Assembly (NCBI RefSeq): GCF_003148825.1
Contig: NZ_QGGZ01000012.1
Span: 62,001-126,000, forward strand
From: Streptomyces sp. CG 926
GTDB taxonomy: Bacteria; Actinomycetota; Actinomycetes; Streptomycetales; Streptomycetaceae
Reading direction: 5' to 3'
DNA length: 64,000 nt
The translations under genes and the position numbers were made by a program. Below are positions 16,399-25,745 of the stretch, piece by piece; positions within the stretch are counted from its first letter, which is position 1; every line of letters starts with the position of its first letter. The notes below the pieces were generated by a model that saw only the letters and a program-made list of their open reading frames with translations, was not told the DNA's origin and searched no databases.

Positions 16399-17280
16399 CT
16401 AGCGGAAGACCGAGGGCGGCGGCTGCGGCGAGGCGACCGCGGAGGCGTCCGCCACCGGGGTCGCGCCGCCCGCGAAGTCCGCGAGGGCCCGGCCGTGCTC
16501 GACCCGGCCGGGGTGCGGGTCGCTCGCGACCCGGCGGGTGAATTCCGCGACGGGCAGCTCACGGTCCGCCGCCACCAGGACGGCGTTGCCGAACCGTTTC
16601 CCCCGCCACACCACCGGATCCGCGGCCAGCGCCAGCTCCGTGAACCGGGACGCGGCCGTCGCGATCTGGCTCCGCAGATGCGCCAGCGGCGGACCGTCCG
16701 CCAGATTGGCCACGTACCACCCGGTGGGCGCCAGCGCCCGGCGTACGTCGTCCAGGAACTCCGTGCTCGTCAGGTGCGCCGGGGTGCGCGCCCCGCTGAA
16801 CACGTCCGCGATCACCAGGTCCGCCCAGCCGTCCGGGATCTTCGCCAGCCCCGCCCGCGCGTCCACCGCCCGGACCCGGACCCGCGCCTGCGGATCCAGC
16901 GGCAGGTGTTCCCGTACGAAGGCCACCAGGGCGGCGTCGATCTCCACCACCTGCTGGGTGGAGCGGGGGCGGGAGGCGGCCGTGTAGCGGGCCAGGGTGA
17001 AGGCTCCGCCGCCCAGGTGCACCACGTTCAAGGGCTGCCGGGCGGGCGCGACGAGGTCGATCAGGTGGCCGATCCGCCGCTGGTACGCGAAGTCCAGGTA
17101 CCCGGGATCGTCGAGGTCCACATGCGACTGCGGGGCCCCGTCGATCAGCAGGGTCCAGGCGCCGGACCGCTCCCGGTCCGGCTCCAGCTCCGCCCGACCG
17201 CCGTCCACCTGCCCGACGACCGCCTCGGCGCCGCCGCGGCCGCGCTGCTTGCCCTTGTTCCTGTCCTTGCCTGCCACCAC
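16399..17280 (-). CDS. Spermidine synthase-like methyltransferase-fold protein
   Basis: A 293-aa soluble protein of the spermine/spermidine synthase superfamily. The SAM-binding motif VVHLGGGAFTLARY lies near residues 87-100, a VVEIDAALV acidic strand follows, and then DLVIADVFSGARTPAHLT. The first 35 residues are basic and low in complexity. Actinobacterial members often lack the membrane transporter domain and have unproven polyamine activity; true aminopropyltransferases have a stricter D-x-D in the active-site loop. I call only the fold. It is flanked by 18-60 bp gaps, so it may be its own unit. Confidence 0.82.
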   Translation of the reverse strand: MVAGKDRNKGKQRGRGGAEAVVGQVDGGRAELEPDRERSGAWTLLIDGAPQSHVDLDDPGYLDFAYQRRIGHLIDLVAPARQPLNVVHLGGGAFTLARYTAASRPRSTQQVVEIDAALVAFVREHLPLDPQARVRVRAVDARAGLAKIPDGWADLVIADVFSGARTPAHLTSTEFLDDVRRALAPTGWYVANLADGPPLAHLRSQIATAASRFTELALAADPVVWRGKRFGNAVLVAADRELPVAEFTRRVASDPHPGRVEHGRALADFAGGATPVADASAVASPQPPPSVFR

Positions 17281-17322
17281 CCCATTGTGACGGGCGGCGG
17301 CGCACGACCCGGCCCGCGGGAG

Positions 17323-17724
17323 TCAGCGGCAGTTGTCCGCGGCCTCGATCAGCCGGGCCGCCTCCCCCAGCGCCGCACGCAGCACGTCCGGATCCGTGAC
17401 CGGCCCGACGGCCTCCGGCGGCAGCAGCCAGCCGGTGGCGCCCGCGGTGGGCGAGGCGGCGTCGCCGAAGCGCACGCCGCGCCCGTTGGTCTGCGTACAC
17501 GCACTGCCCGGCAGGTCCCACGCGTCGGCCGTGCCGGACGGGACGAGGAAGCCGAGGGTGTCGCCGGACCCGTCGTGCAGGACCGGCCCGACCCCGCCGG
17601 CCTGGCTGGCCGCGCGGCGGATGATGTCCACCGCCTCCAGCCCCTGCCGGGCGGGAACGGTCACCAGGTCCAGGTCCGCGGCCGCACCGGGCTCGGACGC
17701 GGTATTCGTACCAGTGCTCTCCAT
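17323..17724 (-). CDS. Conserved hypothetical, primase/polymerase-related short family
   Basis: A 133-aa protein from ATG 17724, supported by GGAGG five bases upstream. It has the pattern VP...GP(V)LHDGSGDTLGFLVPSGTA, then a NGRGVRF and a TGWLLPP segment. The same order (GPVAVHRGRILLFAAPGTA, HGRGDAV, SRWLVAP) occurs in the 198-aa protein at 27471, so the two are paralogues. Such short proteins are often named bifunctional DNA primase/polymerase N-terminal-like, but no catalytic residues were recognised. It is divergent from an XRE/TPR regulator. Confidence 0.6.
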   Translation of the reverse strand: MESTGTNTASEPGAAADLDLVTVPARQGLEAVDIIRRAASQAGGVGPVLHDGSGDTLGFLVPSGTADAWDLPGSACTQTNGRGVRFGDAASPTAGATGWLLPPEAVGPVTDPDVLRAALGEAARLIEAADNCR

Positions 17725-17966
17725 GCCGGCCTCCACCAAGGGAACCCCTCCTCGATCCGTATCCGCATGGGTTCAACGCACGGGAACGTCAACGGGTGCG
17801 GTGGCAAGACGCCGCAAAGGATGGCAGTTCATGGCGGATCGCGGGTGAGATATCCGTTTTGTAGCCAAACATCGCATGAACACCCCCTCGCTGGCGGTAC
17901 GTTCATGCGCGCCGGACCCCCAGTCACAGCACCGGCGCTGCGTTCCTTGCCAGAGAGGTCACGTCC

Positions 17967-19283
17967 ATGGCGGCGTCCCCCCACGCACCCAACTCCACGT
18001 TCCGGAAGCTGCGCGGGCAGCACTCCCCGGCCGAGTTCGCGGCCCTGGTCCGCCGGGCCGCGAAGGAAATCGGAGAAACGGTTTCCTGCGACGCGCGCTA
18101 CATCGGCCGGGTCGAGTCCGGCGAGATCCGCTGCCCCAACTACGCCTACGAGCGGGTCTTCCTCCACATGTTCCCCGGCCACACCCTGGCCGATCTGGGC
18201 TTCTCCCCCCGCGAGACCGTCCGCGGCCGCTCGGGCCGACGCGCCCCCCTCTCCCTCCCCCTCCACCGATCCCCTTCCAGTGCCAAGGAGAGCGACGTGC
18301 TGCGTCGCGCGTTCATGGCGGGCGGCTCCGCGACCGTGGCGGCCGCGACGCTCAGCCTCACCCTGCTCGGCGACACCCGCCGGCTTCCCTCCCGCGCCGG
18401 CGAGTCCGAAGCCGCCGCCGTCGAGGACGCGGTACGCCAGATCCGCCTGCTGGACGACCGGCACGGCGCCGACGCCCTCTACCGGCGGGCCGCCGAACCG
18501 CTGCGCACCGCCTACGCACTGCTCGACGCGGGAGCCACCCGGCAGTCCACCGAGGACCGGCTGCACTCGGGCGCCGGTGAACTGGCCGTCTCGGTCGGCT
18601 GGTTGGCCCACGACTCGGGCCGCTTCGACGACGCCCGCTCGCACTACGCCGAGGCCCTGGCCACGGCCCGGGTCGCGCGGGACGCGGGCCTGGAGGCGCA
18701 CGCCTTCAGCAACATGGCCTTCCTGGCCCGGGACTGCGGCCGCTCCCGCGAAGCGGTACGCGCCGCCCAGGCGGGCCACCGCGCCGCCCGCTCCCTCGGC
18801 TCCCCACGACTGCTGTCCCTGCTCGCGCTACGGGAGGCGGGCGGCTGGGCGGGACTGGCCGACCGCAAGGCCTGCGAGGAGGCGCTGGCCCGAGCGCACA
18901 CGGAGTTCGCGCGGGGCGAGTCGGACGCCGACCCCGAGTGGATGTCCTTCTTCGGACAGGCCGAACTGGAGTCCCTGGAGGCGCGCTGCTGGTCGGCGCT
19001 GGGCGAGCACGCCCGCGCGGCCCGGCACGCCCGCCGCGCCGCCGACCTCCAGGACCCGCACTTCGCCCGGAACGTGGCCCTCTACACCGCCGAACTGGCC
19101 GGCGACCTGGCCCGTGCGGGGGCCCCGGACGAGGCCGCGTGGGCGGGGGGCCGCGTACTGGACCTCCTGACCGAGGTCCAGTCCACCCGCATCCGCTCGA
19201 TGCTGGCGGAAACGGCCGCCACCCTCATCCCCCACCAACGCTCCCCCCGGGTAGCGACGTTCCTGACCCGCCAAGGGGTGTGA
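17967..19283 (+). CDS. XRE-type regulator with TPR repeats
   Basis: A 438-aa protein. The first 80 residues form an HTH-like domain (SPAEFAALVRRAAKEIG...YIGRVESGEIRCPNYAYERVFL). A hydrophobic patch near residues 115-135 (FMAGGSATVAAATLSLTLLG) is followed by a long alpha-helical TPR-like array (AHDSGRFDDARSHYAEAL; RDCGRSREAVRAA) to about residue 420. Streptomycetes have many such HTH-TPR proteins, some controlling antibiotic synthesis and sporulation. The ligand is unknown. ATG 17967 follows GAGAGG. It ends before a large inverted-repeat region that probably terminates it. Confidence 0.8.
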   Translation: MAASPHAPNSTFRKLRGQHSPAEFAALVRRAAKEIGETVSCDARYIGRVESGEIRCPNYAYERVFLHMFPGHTLADLGFSPRETVRGRSGRRAPLSLPLHRSPSSAKESDVLRRAFMAGGSATVAAATLSLTLLGDTRRLPSRAGESEAAAVEDAVRQIRLLDDRHGADALYRRAAEPLRTAYALLDAGATRQSTEDRLHSGAGELAVSVGWLAHDSGRFDDARSHYAEALATARVARDAGLEAHAFSNMAFLARDCGRSREAVRAAQAGHRAARSLGSPRLLSLLALREAGGWAGLADRKACEEALARAHTEFARGESDADPEWMSFFGQAELESLEARCWSALGEHARAARHARRAADLQDPHFARNVALYTAELAGDLARAGAPDEAAWAGGRVLDLLTEVQSTRIRSMLAETAATLIPHQRSPRVATFLTRQGV

Positions 19284-19296
19284 CGGGTCCCTGTGG

Positions 19297-19365
19297 TGTC
19301 CCTGCGGGGTGCTCGGCGGTGTCCCTGCGGGGTGCTCGGCGGTGTCCCTGCGGGGTGCTCGGTGG
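19297..19365. repeat. Three tandem 23-bp repeats
   Basis: Units at 19297-19319, 19320-19342 and 19343-19365 differ by one base. A diverged inverted copy lies at about 19772-19800, making them part of the outer arm of the long inverted repeat. Confidence 0.9.
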
Positions 19366-19800
19366 TGTGCGGTACTGCTCGGGCTGCGCCCGGCCGGCCG
19401 CCTCAAACGCCGGCGGGGCTGGTGGTGTGGGCCGGGGCCCCGCAGGAGGATCTCCTCGGCTCGGCGCGTGCTGCCTCGTCACGGCAAGACGGCCATGGTC
19501 GCGCCTCGTCCTGCGGGGACCCTCCTCCGTGTCCCCGCCCCACGGCAGGGCTACGACAGCGACGGCCCAAGGGGCGGGGGGACGGGGTGGGGTGTCCCCG
19601 CAGGACGAGCGCACAACCCCGCCCCACAACCGAGACAAACCAGTAAGGCGCGAGCCGAGGAGACACCCCACCCCGGCCCCCCGCCCCGACCCTCACTGAC
19701 ATACCGACCCGCCATCCCAGCCCCGCCGGCGCTTGAGGCGGCCGCCCGGGCGCAGCCCGAGCAGTACCGCACACCGCCGAGCAACCCCGCAGGGGCACCG
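19343..19800. repeat. Nested long inverted repeat, REP-like
   Basis: Outer arms of about 80 bp (19343-19422 and 19717-19800) are mostly complementary. Inside them lie further pairs: 19451-19468 with 19649-19664, and 19502-19524 with 19591-19612. The right arm contains the CCAGCCCCGCCGGCG-TTGAGGCG sequence also found in the 61890-62040 repeats. The 520-bp stretch between two convergent genes has no credible coding frame. It may fold into one branched hairpin and act as a bidirectional terminator. Confidence 0.8.
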
Positions 19801-19806
19801 CGGGGG

Positions 19807-20403
19807 CTACACGTCCAAGTGACCGGTGTCGTTCCAGCGTTCCAGCGCCGGCGCGCCGTACGCCCACCCCAGGACCGAGAGGGAGGTCGGCTCCAGGCGG
19901 ATGCGGGCACCGAAGGAGGCTTCGAAGCCGAGCCAGCGGGCGGCCAGCGTGCGCAGGATGTGGCCGTGCGCGAAGACCAGGACGTCGCGTTCCGCCGCAC
20001 GCGCCCACGCCACGACCTCGTCCGCCCGCGCCGCGACGTCCGCCACGGACTCACCGCCCGGGACCCCGTCCCGCCAGATCAGCCAGCCCGGCCGCACCGC
20101 CTGGATCTCGGCCGGGGTCATGCCCTCGTACTCGCCGTAGTCCCACTCCATCAGCGCGTCCCACGGCTCGGCCCGCGCCCCGAAGCCAGCCAGGTCGCAG
20201 CTCTCGCTCGCGCGCACCAGCGGGCTGGTGCGGACCTCCACGCCCGGCAGGCCCCGCCAGGGGTCCCGCGCCAGCCGCTCGCCGAGCAGCTTCGCGCCCA
20301 GCTTGCCCTCCTCCAGCATCGGCACGTCCGTGCGTCCGGTGTGCTTGCCGAGCTGGGACCAGGCCGTCTGGCCGTGGCGGGCCAGCAGGATGCGGGGGGC
20401 CAT
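19807..20403 (-). CDS. Histidine phosphatase family (phosphoglycerate mutase-like) protein
   Basis: A 198-aa member of the histidine phosphatase superfamily. The catalytic RHG is in [11 protein letters not shown] at residues 4-14, the acid E in EWDYGEYEG near residue 84, and the second histidine in VFAHGHILR near residue 155. Substrates in this branch range from sugar phosphates to alpha-ribazole phosphate and cannot be assigned. ATG 20403 was chosen over an upstream frame because the family starts at MAPRIL. It converges on the inverted-repeat region. Confidence 0.88.
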   Translation of the reverse strand: MAPRILLARHGQTAWSQLGKHTGRTDVPMLEEGKLGAKLLGERLARDPWRGLPGVEVRTSPLVRASESCDLAGFGARAEPWDALMEWDYGEYEGMTPAEIQAVRPGWLIWRDGVPGGESVADVAARADEVVAWARAAERDVLVFAHGHILRTLAARWLGFEASFGARIRLEPTSLSVLGWAYGAPALERWNDTGHLDV

Positions 20404-20521
20404 GTGAATTCTCCCGGTCGAGTCGAGTCCTTCCATCATCCAACAGCCGGGCACCCGGCAGCTCGCCCGGCCCGTACCCCCGCCCTCACCACCGGTTTCC
20501 GCGGTAGGTCCACGATTGTCA

Positions 20522-21730
20522 GTGGCGGATGGGACACTTCCGCGGGTGAGCTCCTACCCGCCCAGCAGCCCCGCGCAGCCGACGACTCTGCGGCAGCGGC
20601 TCGCCGGTCTGCGCGGCCCCGCCGTGCCGCCCCGTCCGCTCGACGCCCGGGCACTGGCGGCCCTCGCCGCCAATCCCGGCTGCGGCAGACGCGCCCTGCT
20701 CGACGGCGCCGGGGTGGACAAGACCGCCTTGGCGACGGCGCTCGGCTCGCCCGCCTCGTTCGGGCAGTCGCAGTTCGCGATAGTCCGCGGGAACTCCTTC
20801 GAGGCCAAGGTCAAGGGTGACGGCGGCGCCGAGCTGCTGCGGCTGGTCCACGCGCACCTCGCGCCGACCACCGAGCCGCCCGGGCCCGGCGCCCGCGTCC
20901 CCGACCTGACCGCCGCCGGGCCCGAGGGCCGCGCGGCCCGGACCGCGCTCGCGCTGCGCGAGGCGACCGCCGCCGGCCTCGACGCCGGGGCCTGGACGCT
21001 GTTGGACCACCCGATGCTGGCCCTGGAGGTGGCCGGTTCCCCGGCCTATCTGGAGCCCGACGCCGTCGTCGTGCACCCCGACGGTCGCTGGACCGTGGTG
21101 GAGATCAAGTCGTTCCCGATGATCGACGGCGCCGCCGACGCCGCGAAGGTGGGCGCCGCCGCCCGGCAGGCCGCCGTCTACGTGCTGGCGCTGGAGAAGA
21201 CCGCCGGCAAGCTGCCCGGCGCCGAGGTGGGGCACACCGTGCTGCTGGTCTGCCCGAAGGACTTCTCCAACCTGCCCACCGCCGCCCCCGTCGACATCCG
21301 CCGCGAGCGCTCCGTGACCCGCCGCCAGCTGGACCGGCTGACTCGGGTCGAGGAGCTGGCCGCCGCGCTGCCCGAGGGCCTCAGCTTCGATCCGGCGACC
21401 CGGACCGCCGAGGAGCTCGACCGGGCCGTGTCGGCGGTCGACGCCGCCTACGCCCCCGAGTGCCTGGCCGCGTGTGAGCTCGCCTTCCACTGCCGTGACC
21501 GGGCCCGTTCCGCCGACCAGGTCACCGCGCTGGGCCGGTCGGTACGGGGTGAGCTGGGCGCGCTGACCACCGTCGAGGCCGCCCTCGCGGCGGCCGGCGG
21601 GACCGGCTGCGCCGAGGATCCGACCGCCGCAGCGTTGCACCGGGCCGCCCGGTTGCGCGCCGAGGCCTTGGACCTGGCCGCCGCCCGTCCGCCGCACCCC
21701 TCCCCGGAGACCCCCGCATGCCCCTGCTGA
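20522..21730 (+). CDS. PD-(D/E)XK nuclease-like protein with possible Fe-S cysteines
   Basis: A 402-aa protein with a RecB/Cas4-like PD-(D/E)XK core: D180 in EPDAVVV, then E194 and K196 in VVEIKSF. Four cysteines are placed like the iron-staple of Cas4 and AddB nucleases: C54 early, then C314, C318 and C324 late (C-x3-C-x5-C, versus C-x2-C-x5-C in those families). The [15 protein letters not shown] segment matches RecB-like exonucleases. It overlaps the next gene by 13 bp and forms a three-gene operon with an SF1 helicase. The start could also be GTG 20546. DNA processing is likely, but the pathway is unknown. Confidence 0.7.
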   Translation: MADGTLPRVSSYPPSSPAQPTTLRQRLAGLRGPAVPPRPLDARALAALAANPGCGRRALLDGAGVDKTALATALGSPASFGQSQFAIVRGNSFEAKVKGDGGAELLRLVHAHLAPTTEPPGPGARVPDLTAAGPEGRAARTALALREATAAGLDAGAWTLLDHPMLALEVAGSPAYLEPDAVVVHPDGRWTVVEIKSFPMIDGAADAAKVGAAARQAAVYVLALEKTAGKLPGAEVGHTVLLVCPKDFSNLPTAAPVDIRRERSVTRRQLDRLTRVEELAAALPEGLSFDPATRTAEELDRAVSAVDAAYAPECLAACELAFHCRDRARSADQVTALGRSVRGELGALTTVEAALAAAGGTGCAEDPTAAALHRAARLRAEALDLAAARPPHPSPETPACPC

Positions 21731-23310
21731 GCACTCTGGCCCGGCTGGAGGCCGTACGCGCGGGTCGCGCCCAGCCGCTCGCGACCGTCCGGCACCGCCA
21801 CCTGAGCGAGCGCCCGATGGTGTTCGTGCCGCTGACCACGGCCGGTGAGGCGGGTGCCCCGCTCGGCGCGATGGTGGGCACCGACCGGCACGATCCGCGG
21901 CTGTTCGTGATACCGCAGCCGCGCGACCGTGACCGGCGCTGGGCCTTCCTCGCGGACCTGGCCGTGCAGGTGCTGGCCCACATCGACGCGTACGCGGACG
22001 CCGTGGAGCCGGCCGAGCGCAGCGAGACCGACCCGGAGACGGGCAAGAAGGTCAAGGTCGAGACCGAGCTGTGCGTGGACGCGCCGCAGCTGATCGTGCC
22101 GAGCCGGGCGGGCGTGGAGTACGTACGGCTGCTGGGGCGCTCGATGCGCTTCCGGCGCACCGCCGAGGAGGATCCGGAGAATCCGTATCCGGCGCCTTCG
22201 CAGGTGCCGCTGCTCGGGCGCTGGTTCACGCACCTCGCCGAGCGTTCGCGGGTGCCCGGTTCCTCGATGCTGCTGTCGGCCACGGACCTGTTGTCCCGGC
22301 ACTGGGCCACCGGCCAGAGCAACCTGGAGGACCAGCACCTGGGCGCACTGCTGGGTTGGATCGACCCGCCCGAGGGCCGGTCGGGTGCCGAGGAGGCCCA
22401 TCGGGCCGAGCTGGGCCGGGGCAAGGACGGCCAGCTGCTGTGTCCGCCCGCCGGTCCGGCCACCGACCCGGCCTTCGACAACAAGCTGCTGGCCCCGGCC
22501 ATCACCCGCTACGACGCCGCGCGTACGGAGCTGGCGGCCGGGCTCGGGGACGACGACCGCCGTGTCCGGGCGGCCGAGCAGGAGGTGCGCCGGCTGGTCG
22601 AGTCCCAGCTGTCGAGCACGTGGTGGAAGACCTGGGAGGCGATCGACCTGCTGCGCGCGCTGCCGCCGGGTGAGCGTGCGGAGGAGCGCTGGACGCGCGA
22701 CCGCTGGTCCTACACCGGGCACCGGGACCGGGTACGGGCGGGCGAGCCGCCGCAGCCGCGCCGCGACGACGCGGTGACGGCGGCCCAGAAGCTGGCCACG
22801 CGGGAGACCGAGCAGGTGCGGCTCGACGCGCAGGAGGCCTTGGACGATCCCTTGGTGATGGCGGGCCGGCGGCTCGCGGGCGAGGCCTTCGCCGGTGAGG
22901 TCACCGAGGTGGTGATGGAGTGGACGGAGTCGAAGCGGCCGAGTCCGCGTCCGTTGGTGACGGTGTCGACGGAGGACCGGCCGCAGCTCGCGGACGAGCG
23001 TGGCGCGGGCGGCGGGAAGGTGTTCCGTTCGCTGGACGGGCGTCCGCAGAGCGCGCAGTTCGTCCGCTTCGAGGAGGGCGGGCAGGTGGTGCTGCGGCTC
23101 CTGGACAAGATGGGCCGCGGCCGGGATCCCGAGCCGGGGTCCGTCCCGGAGAAGGGCGACCGGCTGTGCTGGACGCTCTTCGAGCACGACGCGCGCGGCG
23201 GCCCGAAGCTTCCGGACCCCGAGCAGACCCCGTGGACGCACGGCGGCCCGCCGGGATCGGCGGGCGCCCTTCCCCTGCCCGACTCCGTGACCGACGAGGA
23301 CCTGCTGTGA
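21718..23310 (+). CDS. Unknown protein between nuclease-like and helicase genes
   Basis: A 530-aa soluble protein that I do not recognise. It begins [16 protein letters not shown], has an MVFVPLTTAGEAGAPLGAMVGT region and a long charged middle with coiled-coil character (about residues 255-305 and 355-385). A later TESKRPSPRPLVTVSTEDRPQL segment suggests a small beta domain. It overlaps its upstream neighbour by 13 bp and its downstream neighbour by 4 bp, so all three are made together. The tight coupling argues that it is a subunit or adaptor of a nuclease-helicase complex. Confidence 0.7.
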   Translation: MPLLSTLARLEAVRAGRAQPLATVRHRHLSERPMVFVPLTTAGEAGAPLGAMVGTDRHDPRLFVIPQPRDRDRRWAFLADLAVQVLAHIDAYADAVEPAERSETDPETGKKVKVETELCVDAPQLIVPSRAGVEYVRLLGRSMRFRRTAEEDPENPYPAPSQVPLLGRWFTHLAERSRVPGSSMLLSATDLLSRHWATGQSNLEDQHLGALLGWIDPPEGRSGAEEAHRAELGRGKDGQLLCPPAGPATDPAFDNKLLAPAITRYDAARTELAAGLGDDDRRVRAAEQEVRRLVESQLSSTWWKTWEAIDLLRALPPGERAEERWTRDRWSYTGHRDRVRAGEPPQPRRDDAVTAAQKLATRETEQVRLDAQEALDDPLVMAGRRLAGEAFAGEVTEVVMEWTESKRPSPRPLVTVSTEDRPQLADERGAGGGKVFRSLDGRPQSAQFVRFEEGGQVVLRLLDKMGRGRDPEPGSVPEKGDRLCWTLFEHDARGGPKLPDPEQTPWTHGGPPGSAGALPLPDSVTDEDLL

Positions 23311-24647
23311 CCACGACCGCTTCCTTCGACCCGGGTGCGGCGGCCGCCCGGGCGACCGCCGCGATCCTGGCCGACACCCTGCACGGGTCCGAGCGGGGCG
23401 TGGTCGTCGACTCCCCGCCGGGCGCCGGCAAGTCCACGCTGGTGGTCCGGGCGGCCCGGGAGCTGGCCGCGGCCGGCCGCCGGTTGATGGTGGTGGCGCA
23501 GACCAACGCGCAGGTCGACGACCTGGTGCTCCGGCTCGCGGAGAAGGATCCGGAGCTGAAGGTCGGCCGGTTGCACAGCAGTGAGGGGGACTCCTACGAT
23601 CCGGCGCTGCGCGAGCTGCCCTCGGTCACCCTGTCGGCCAAGCCGAAGGATCTGGCGGAGTTGCCGATCACCATCTCCACGGCGGCCAAGTGGGCGTTCG
23701 TCAAGGACGTCGAGCCCTGGCAGCACGCGATCGTCGACGAGGCGTACCAGATGCGTTCGGACGCGCTGCTGGCCGTGGCCGGGCTGTTCGAGCGGGCGCT
23801 GTTCGTGGGCGATCCGGGGCAGTTGGACCCGTTCAGCGTGGTCGGCGCGGAGCAGTGGGCGGGCCTGTCCTACGACCCCTCGGCCTCGGCGGTGAGCACC
23901 CTGCTCGCGCACAATCCGCAGCTGCCGCAGCACCGGCTGCCGGTGTCGTGGCGGCTCCCGGCGTCGGCGGCGCCGCTGGTCTCCCGCGCCTTCTACCCGT
24001 ACACGCAGTTCCGTAGCGGTACGGGCCCGGGCGAGCGGCGGCTGTCGTACGGGGTGCCCTCGGACGGGTCGGGTCCGGACCGGGTGCTGGACGAGGCGGC
24101 GGAGGCGGGCTGGGGCCTGCTGGAGCTGCCGGCGCGGCACACCCCGCGCACCGACCCGGAGGCGGTGCGGGCGGTGGCCCTGGTGGTCCGTCGGGCCTTG
24201 GACCGGGGGGCGGTGACCTCGGACGAGCAGTCCCCGGCGCCGTCCCCGCTGACGGCGGACCGGATCGCGGTGGGTACGGCGCACCGGGATCAGGCGGCCG
24301 CGGTCCGTGCGGCGTTGGCCTCGCTCGGGGTCACGGGGGTCACGGTGGACACCGCGAACCGGCTGCAGGGCCGCGAGTACGACCTCACGGTGGTGCTGCA
24401 CCCGCTGTCGGGCCGCCCGGACGCGACGGCGTTCCATCTGGAGACGGGCCGGCTGTGCGTGCTGGCCTCCCGGCACCGGCACGCGTGCGTGGTGGTGGCC
24501 CGGGCGGGGATAGCGGAGCTGCTGGACGACCATCCCTCGACGGAACCGGTCCAGCTGGGCGTGACGGTCAAGTTCCCGGACGGCTGGGAGGCGAACCACT
24601 CGGTCCTGGCCCATCTGGCGGAGCACCGGGTGTCCTGGCGGCCTTGA
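23307..24647 (+). CDS. Superfamily 1 (DNA2/NAM7-like) helicase or ATPase
   Basis: A 446-aa compact SF1 enzyme. Walker A SPPGAGKST is at residues 36-44, Walker B VDEAYQM at 143-149, motif III GDPGQLDP at 168-175, motif IV-like SWRLP, motif V DTANRLQGREYDLTVV and motif VI ASRHRHACVVV. The family acts on DNA or RNA; accessory 1B and 2B domains are very small or absent. GTG 23307 overlaps the previous stop by 4 bp. With the PD-(D/E)XK-like gene it recalls AddAB/RecBCD, Cas4-associated or anti-phage nuclease-helicase systems, but it is not an orthologue of any I know. Confidence 0.8.
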   Translation: MTTTASFDPGAAAARATAAILADTLHGSERGVVVDSPPGAGKSTLVVRAARELAAAGRRLMVVAQTNAQVDDLVLRLAEKDPELKVGRLHSSEGDSYDPALRELPSVTLSAKPKDLAELPITISTAAKWAFVKDVEPWQHAIVDEAYQMRSDALLAVAGLFERALFVGDPGQLDPFSVVGAEQWAGLSYDPSASAVSTLLAHNPQLPQHRLPVSWRLPASAAPLVSRAFYPYTQFRSGTGPGERRLSYGVPSDGSGPDRVLDEAAEAGWGLLELPARHTPRTDPEAVRAVALVVRRALDRGAVTSDEQSPAPSPLTADRIAVGTAHRDQAAAVRAALASLGVTGVTVDTANRLQGREYDLTVVLHPLSGRPDATAFHLETGRLCVLASRHRHACVVVARAGIAELLDDHPSTEPVQLGVTVKFPDGWEANHSVLAHLAEHRVSWRP

Positions 24648-24727
24648 CGATCGGCCTGTAGGGAACCGGGGAGCCCCCGATCGCATCCTTGAACATGTTC
24701 AAGTGAATGTGACCAGGGGGTTCTTCA

Positions 24728-25189
24728 GTGATGACCGTACGACGCAAGCGCCTCACGACGTGGCTCGTGATCACCGGCACGACGGCCGTACTGGCCGTCG
24801 GAGGCTGGTGGGCGTACCAGGTGTCGGCGGCCATGGTCGGCACCTTGGGCGTGCCCTGCGACGAGGCGGCCCGGTTCGTCCGCGCCGCCGAGCTGCCCGC
24901 GGGGACGCGCGACCGGCGGTGCACCACCGGCCAGTGGTTGAGCATCTCGTACGAGCTGGACTTCCGCGCGCCACGGGAGGAGACGGAGGCGTGGCTCCGG
25001 GCCTCCTATCCCGACATGGAGATCTCCTGGGGATGCTCGGGCGCCGACGCGTGCGGGAGGGCGCAGCTGCGGGGTCGCACGCCCTTCAATGACAAGAACG
25101 GCCAACGACTCGCGGACGGCGTGAACATCGAGCTGGACCACGAGGACGGGGACGTCACGCACGTAAGGATCTCCGGGTTCACCGTCTGA
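24728..25189 (+). CDS. Membrane-anchored hypothetical protein
   Basis: A 153-aa protein with a short basic N-terminus, one membrane helix (residues 11-31) and an extracytoplasmic domain of about 120 residues. The domain has four cysteines (C44, C65, C102 and C108, approximate) that could form two disulfides. Its N-terminal third (VPCDEAARFVRAAELPAGT) resembles small streptomycete surface proteins of unknown role. GTG 24728 fits the AGGGGG ribosome site better than ATG 24731. Confidence 0.6.
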   Translation: MMTVRRKRLTTWLVITGTTAVLAVGGWWAYQVSAAMVGTLGVPCDEAARFVRAAELPAGTRDRRCTTGQWLSISYELDFRAPREETEAWLRASYPDMEISWGCSGADACGRAQLRGRTPFNDKNGQRLADGVNIELDHEDGDVTHVRISGFTV

Positions 25190-25241
25190 GGGCCGCAGGT
25201 GCGCGGGACGCGGCCGACCGGCCCCGGGGGAATCCGCCGAC

Positions 25242-25733
25242 TCACGCCTTCCGCCGGGCTCCCAGTCGCTCGCGGAGCACCTCGCCGACCTCGGCCAGGG
25301 TGCGCAGCTGTTCCGGTGTCAGCACGTCGACGAGGTGGCGGCGTACGGACTCCACGTGGAGCGGGGCCGCCTCCGTGATCAGGGTGACGCCGGCCGCGGT
25401 GAGGACCACCTCCGCGCCCCGGCCGTCGCCGACCACCTCCTCGCGACGGACGGCGCCGCGCTGCTCCATGCGCGTGAGCTGGTGGGACAGTCGGCTGCGG
25501 GACCAGCGCATGAGGTCGGCCAGCGCGCTGATGCGCATACGGTGGCCGTCCGTGGAACCGAGCACCGACAGGACGTCGTAGTCGGCCTCGGAGAGTCCGC
25601 TGTCCTGGTTGAGGTCGCGCGCGATCTCGGCGTTGACCAGCGGGAACATCCGCCGCCACGCGTACCAGGCGTCCTGTTCGGACTCGGTGAGCCAGCGGGG
25701 GCCCGGCTCCGGTGCGGGGGTCATGTCCGCCAC
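25242..25733 (-). CDS. MarR-family transcriptional regulator
   Basis: A 163-aa winged-helix regulator of the MarR family: the recognition region ISALADLMRWSRSRLSHQLTRMEQRGAVRRE is typical, followed by the beta-wing (DGRGAEVVLTAAG). It diverges from an FMN reductase gene, and the 106 bp between them hold several repeated operator-like sites. A likely role is repression of the reductase and itself until a quinone, phenolic or oxidant releases it. GTG 25733 or ATG 25724 may be the start. Confidence 0.9.
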   Translation of the reverse strand: MADMTPAPEPGPRWLTESEQDAWYAWRRMFPLVNAEIARDLNQDSGLSEADYDVLSVLGSTDGHRMRISALADLMRWSRSRLSHQLTRMEQRGAVRREEVVGDGRGAEVVLTAAGVTLITEAAPLHVESVRRHLVDVLTPEQLRTLAEVGEVLRERLGARRKA

Positions 25734-25745
25734 TCTAGCGAGATC

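Noticed and set aside
20522-24647. Cas4-like cysteines as a sign of a CRISPR locus
   Set aside because: No direct-repeat array or other cas gene is present anywhere in the window.
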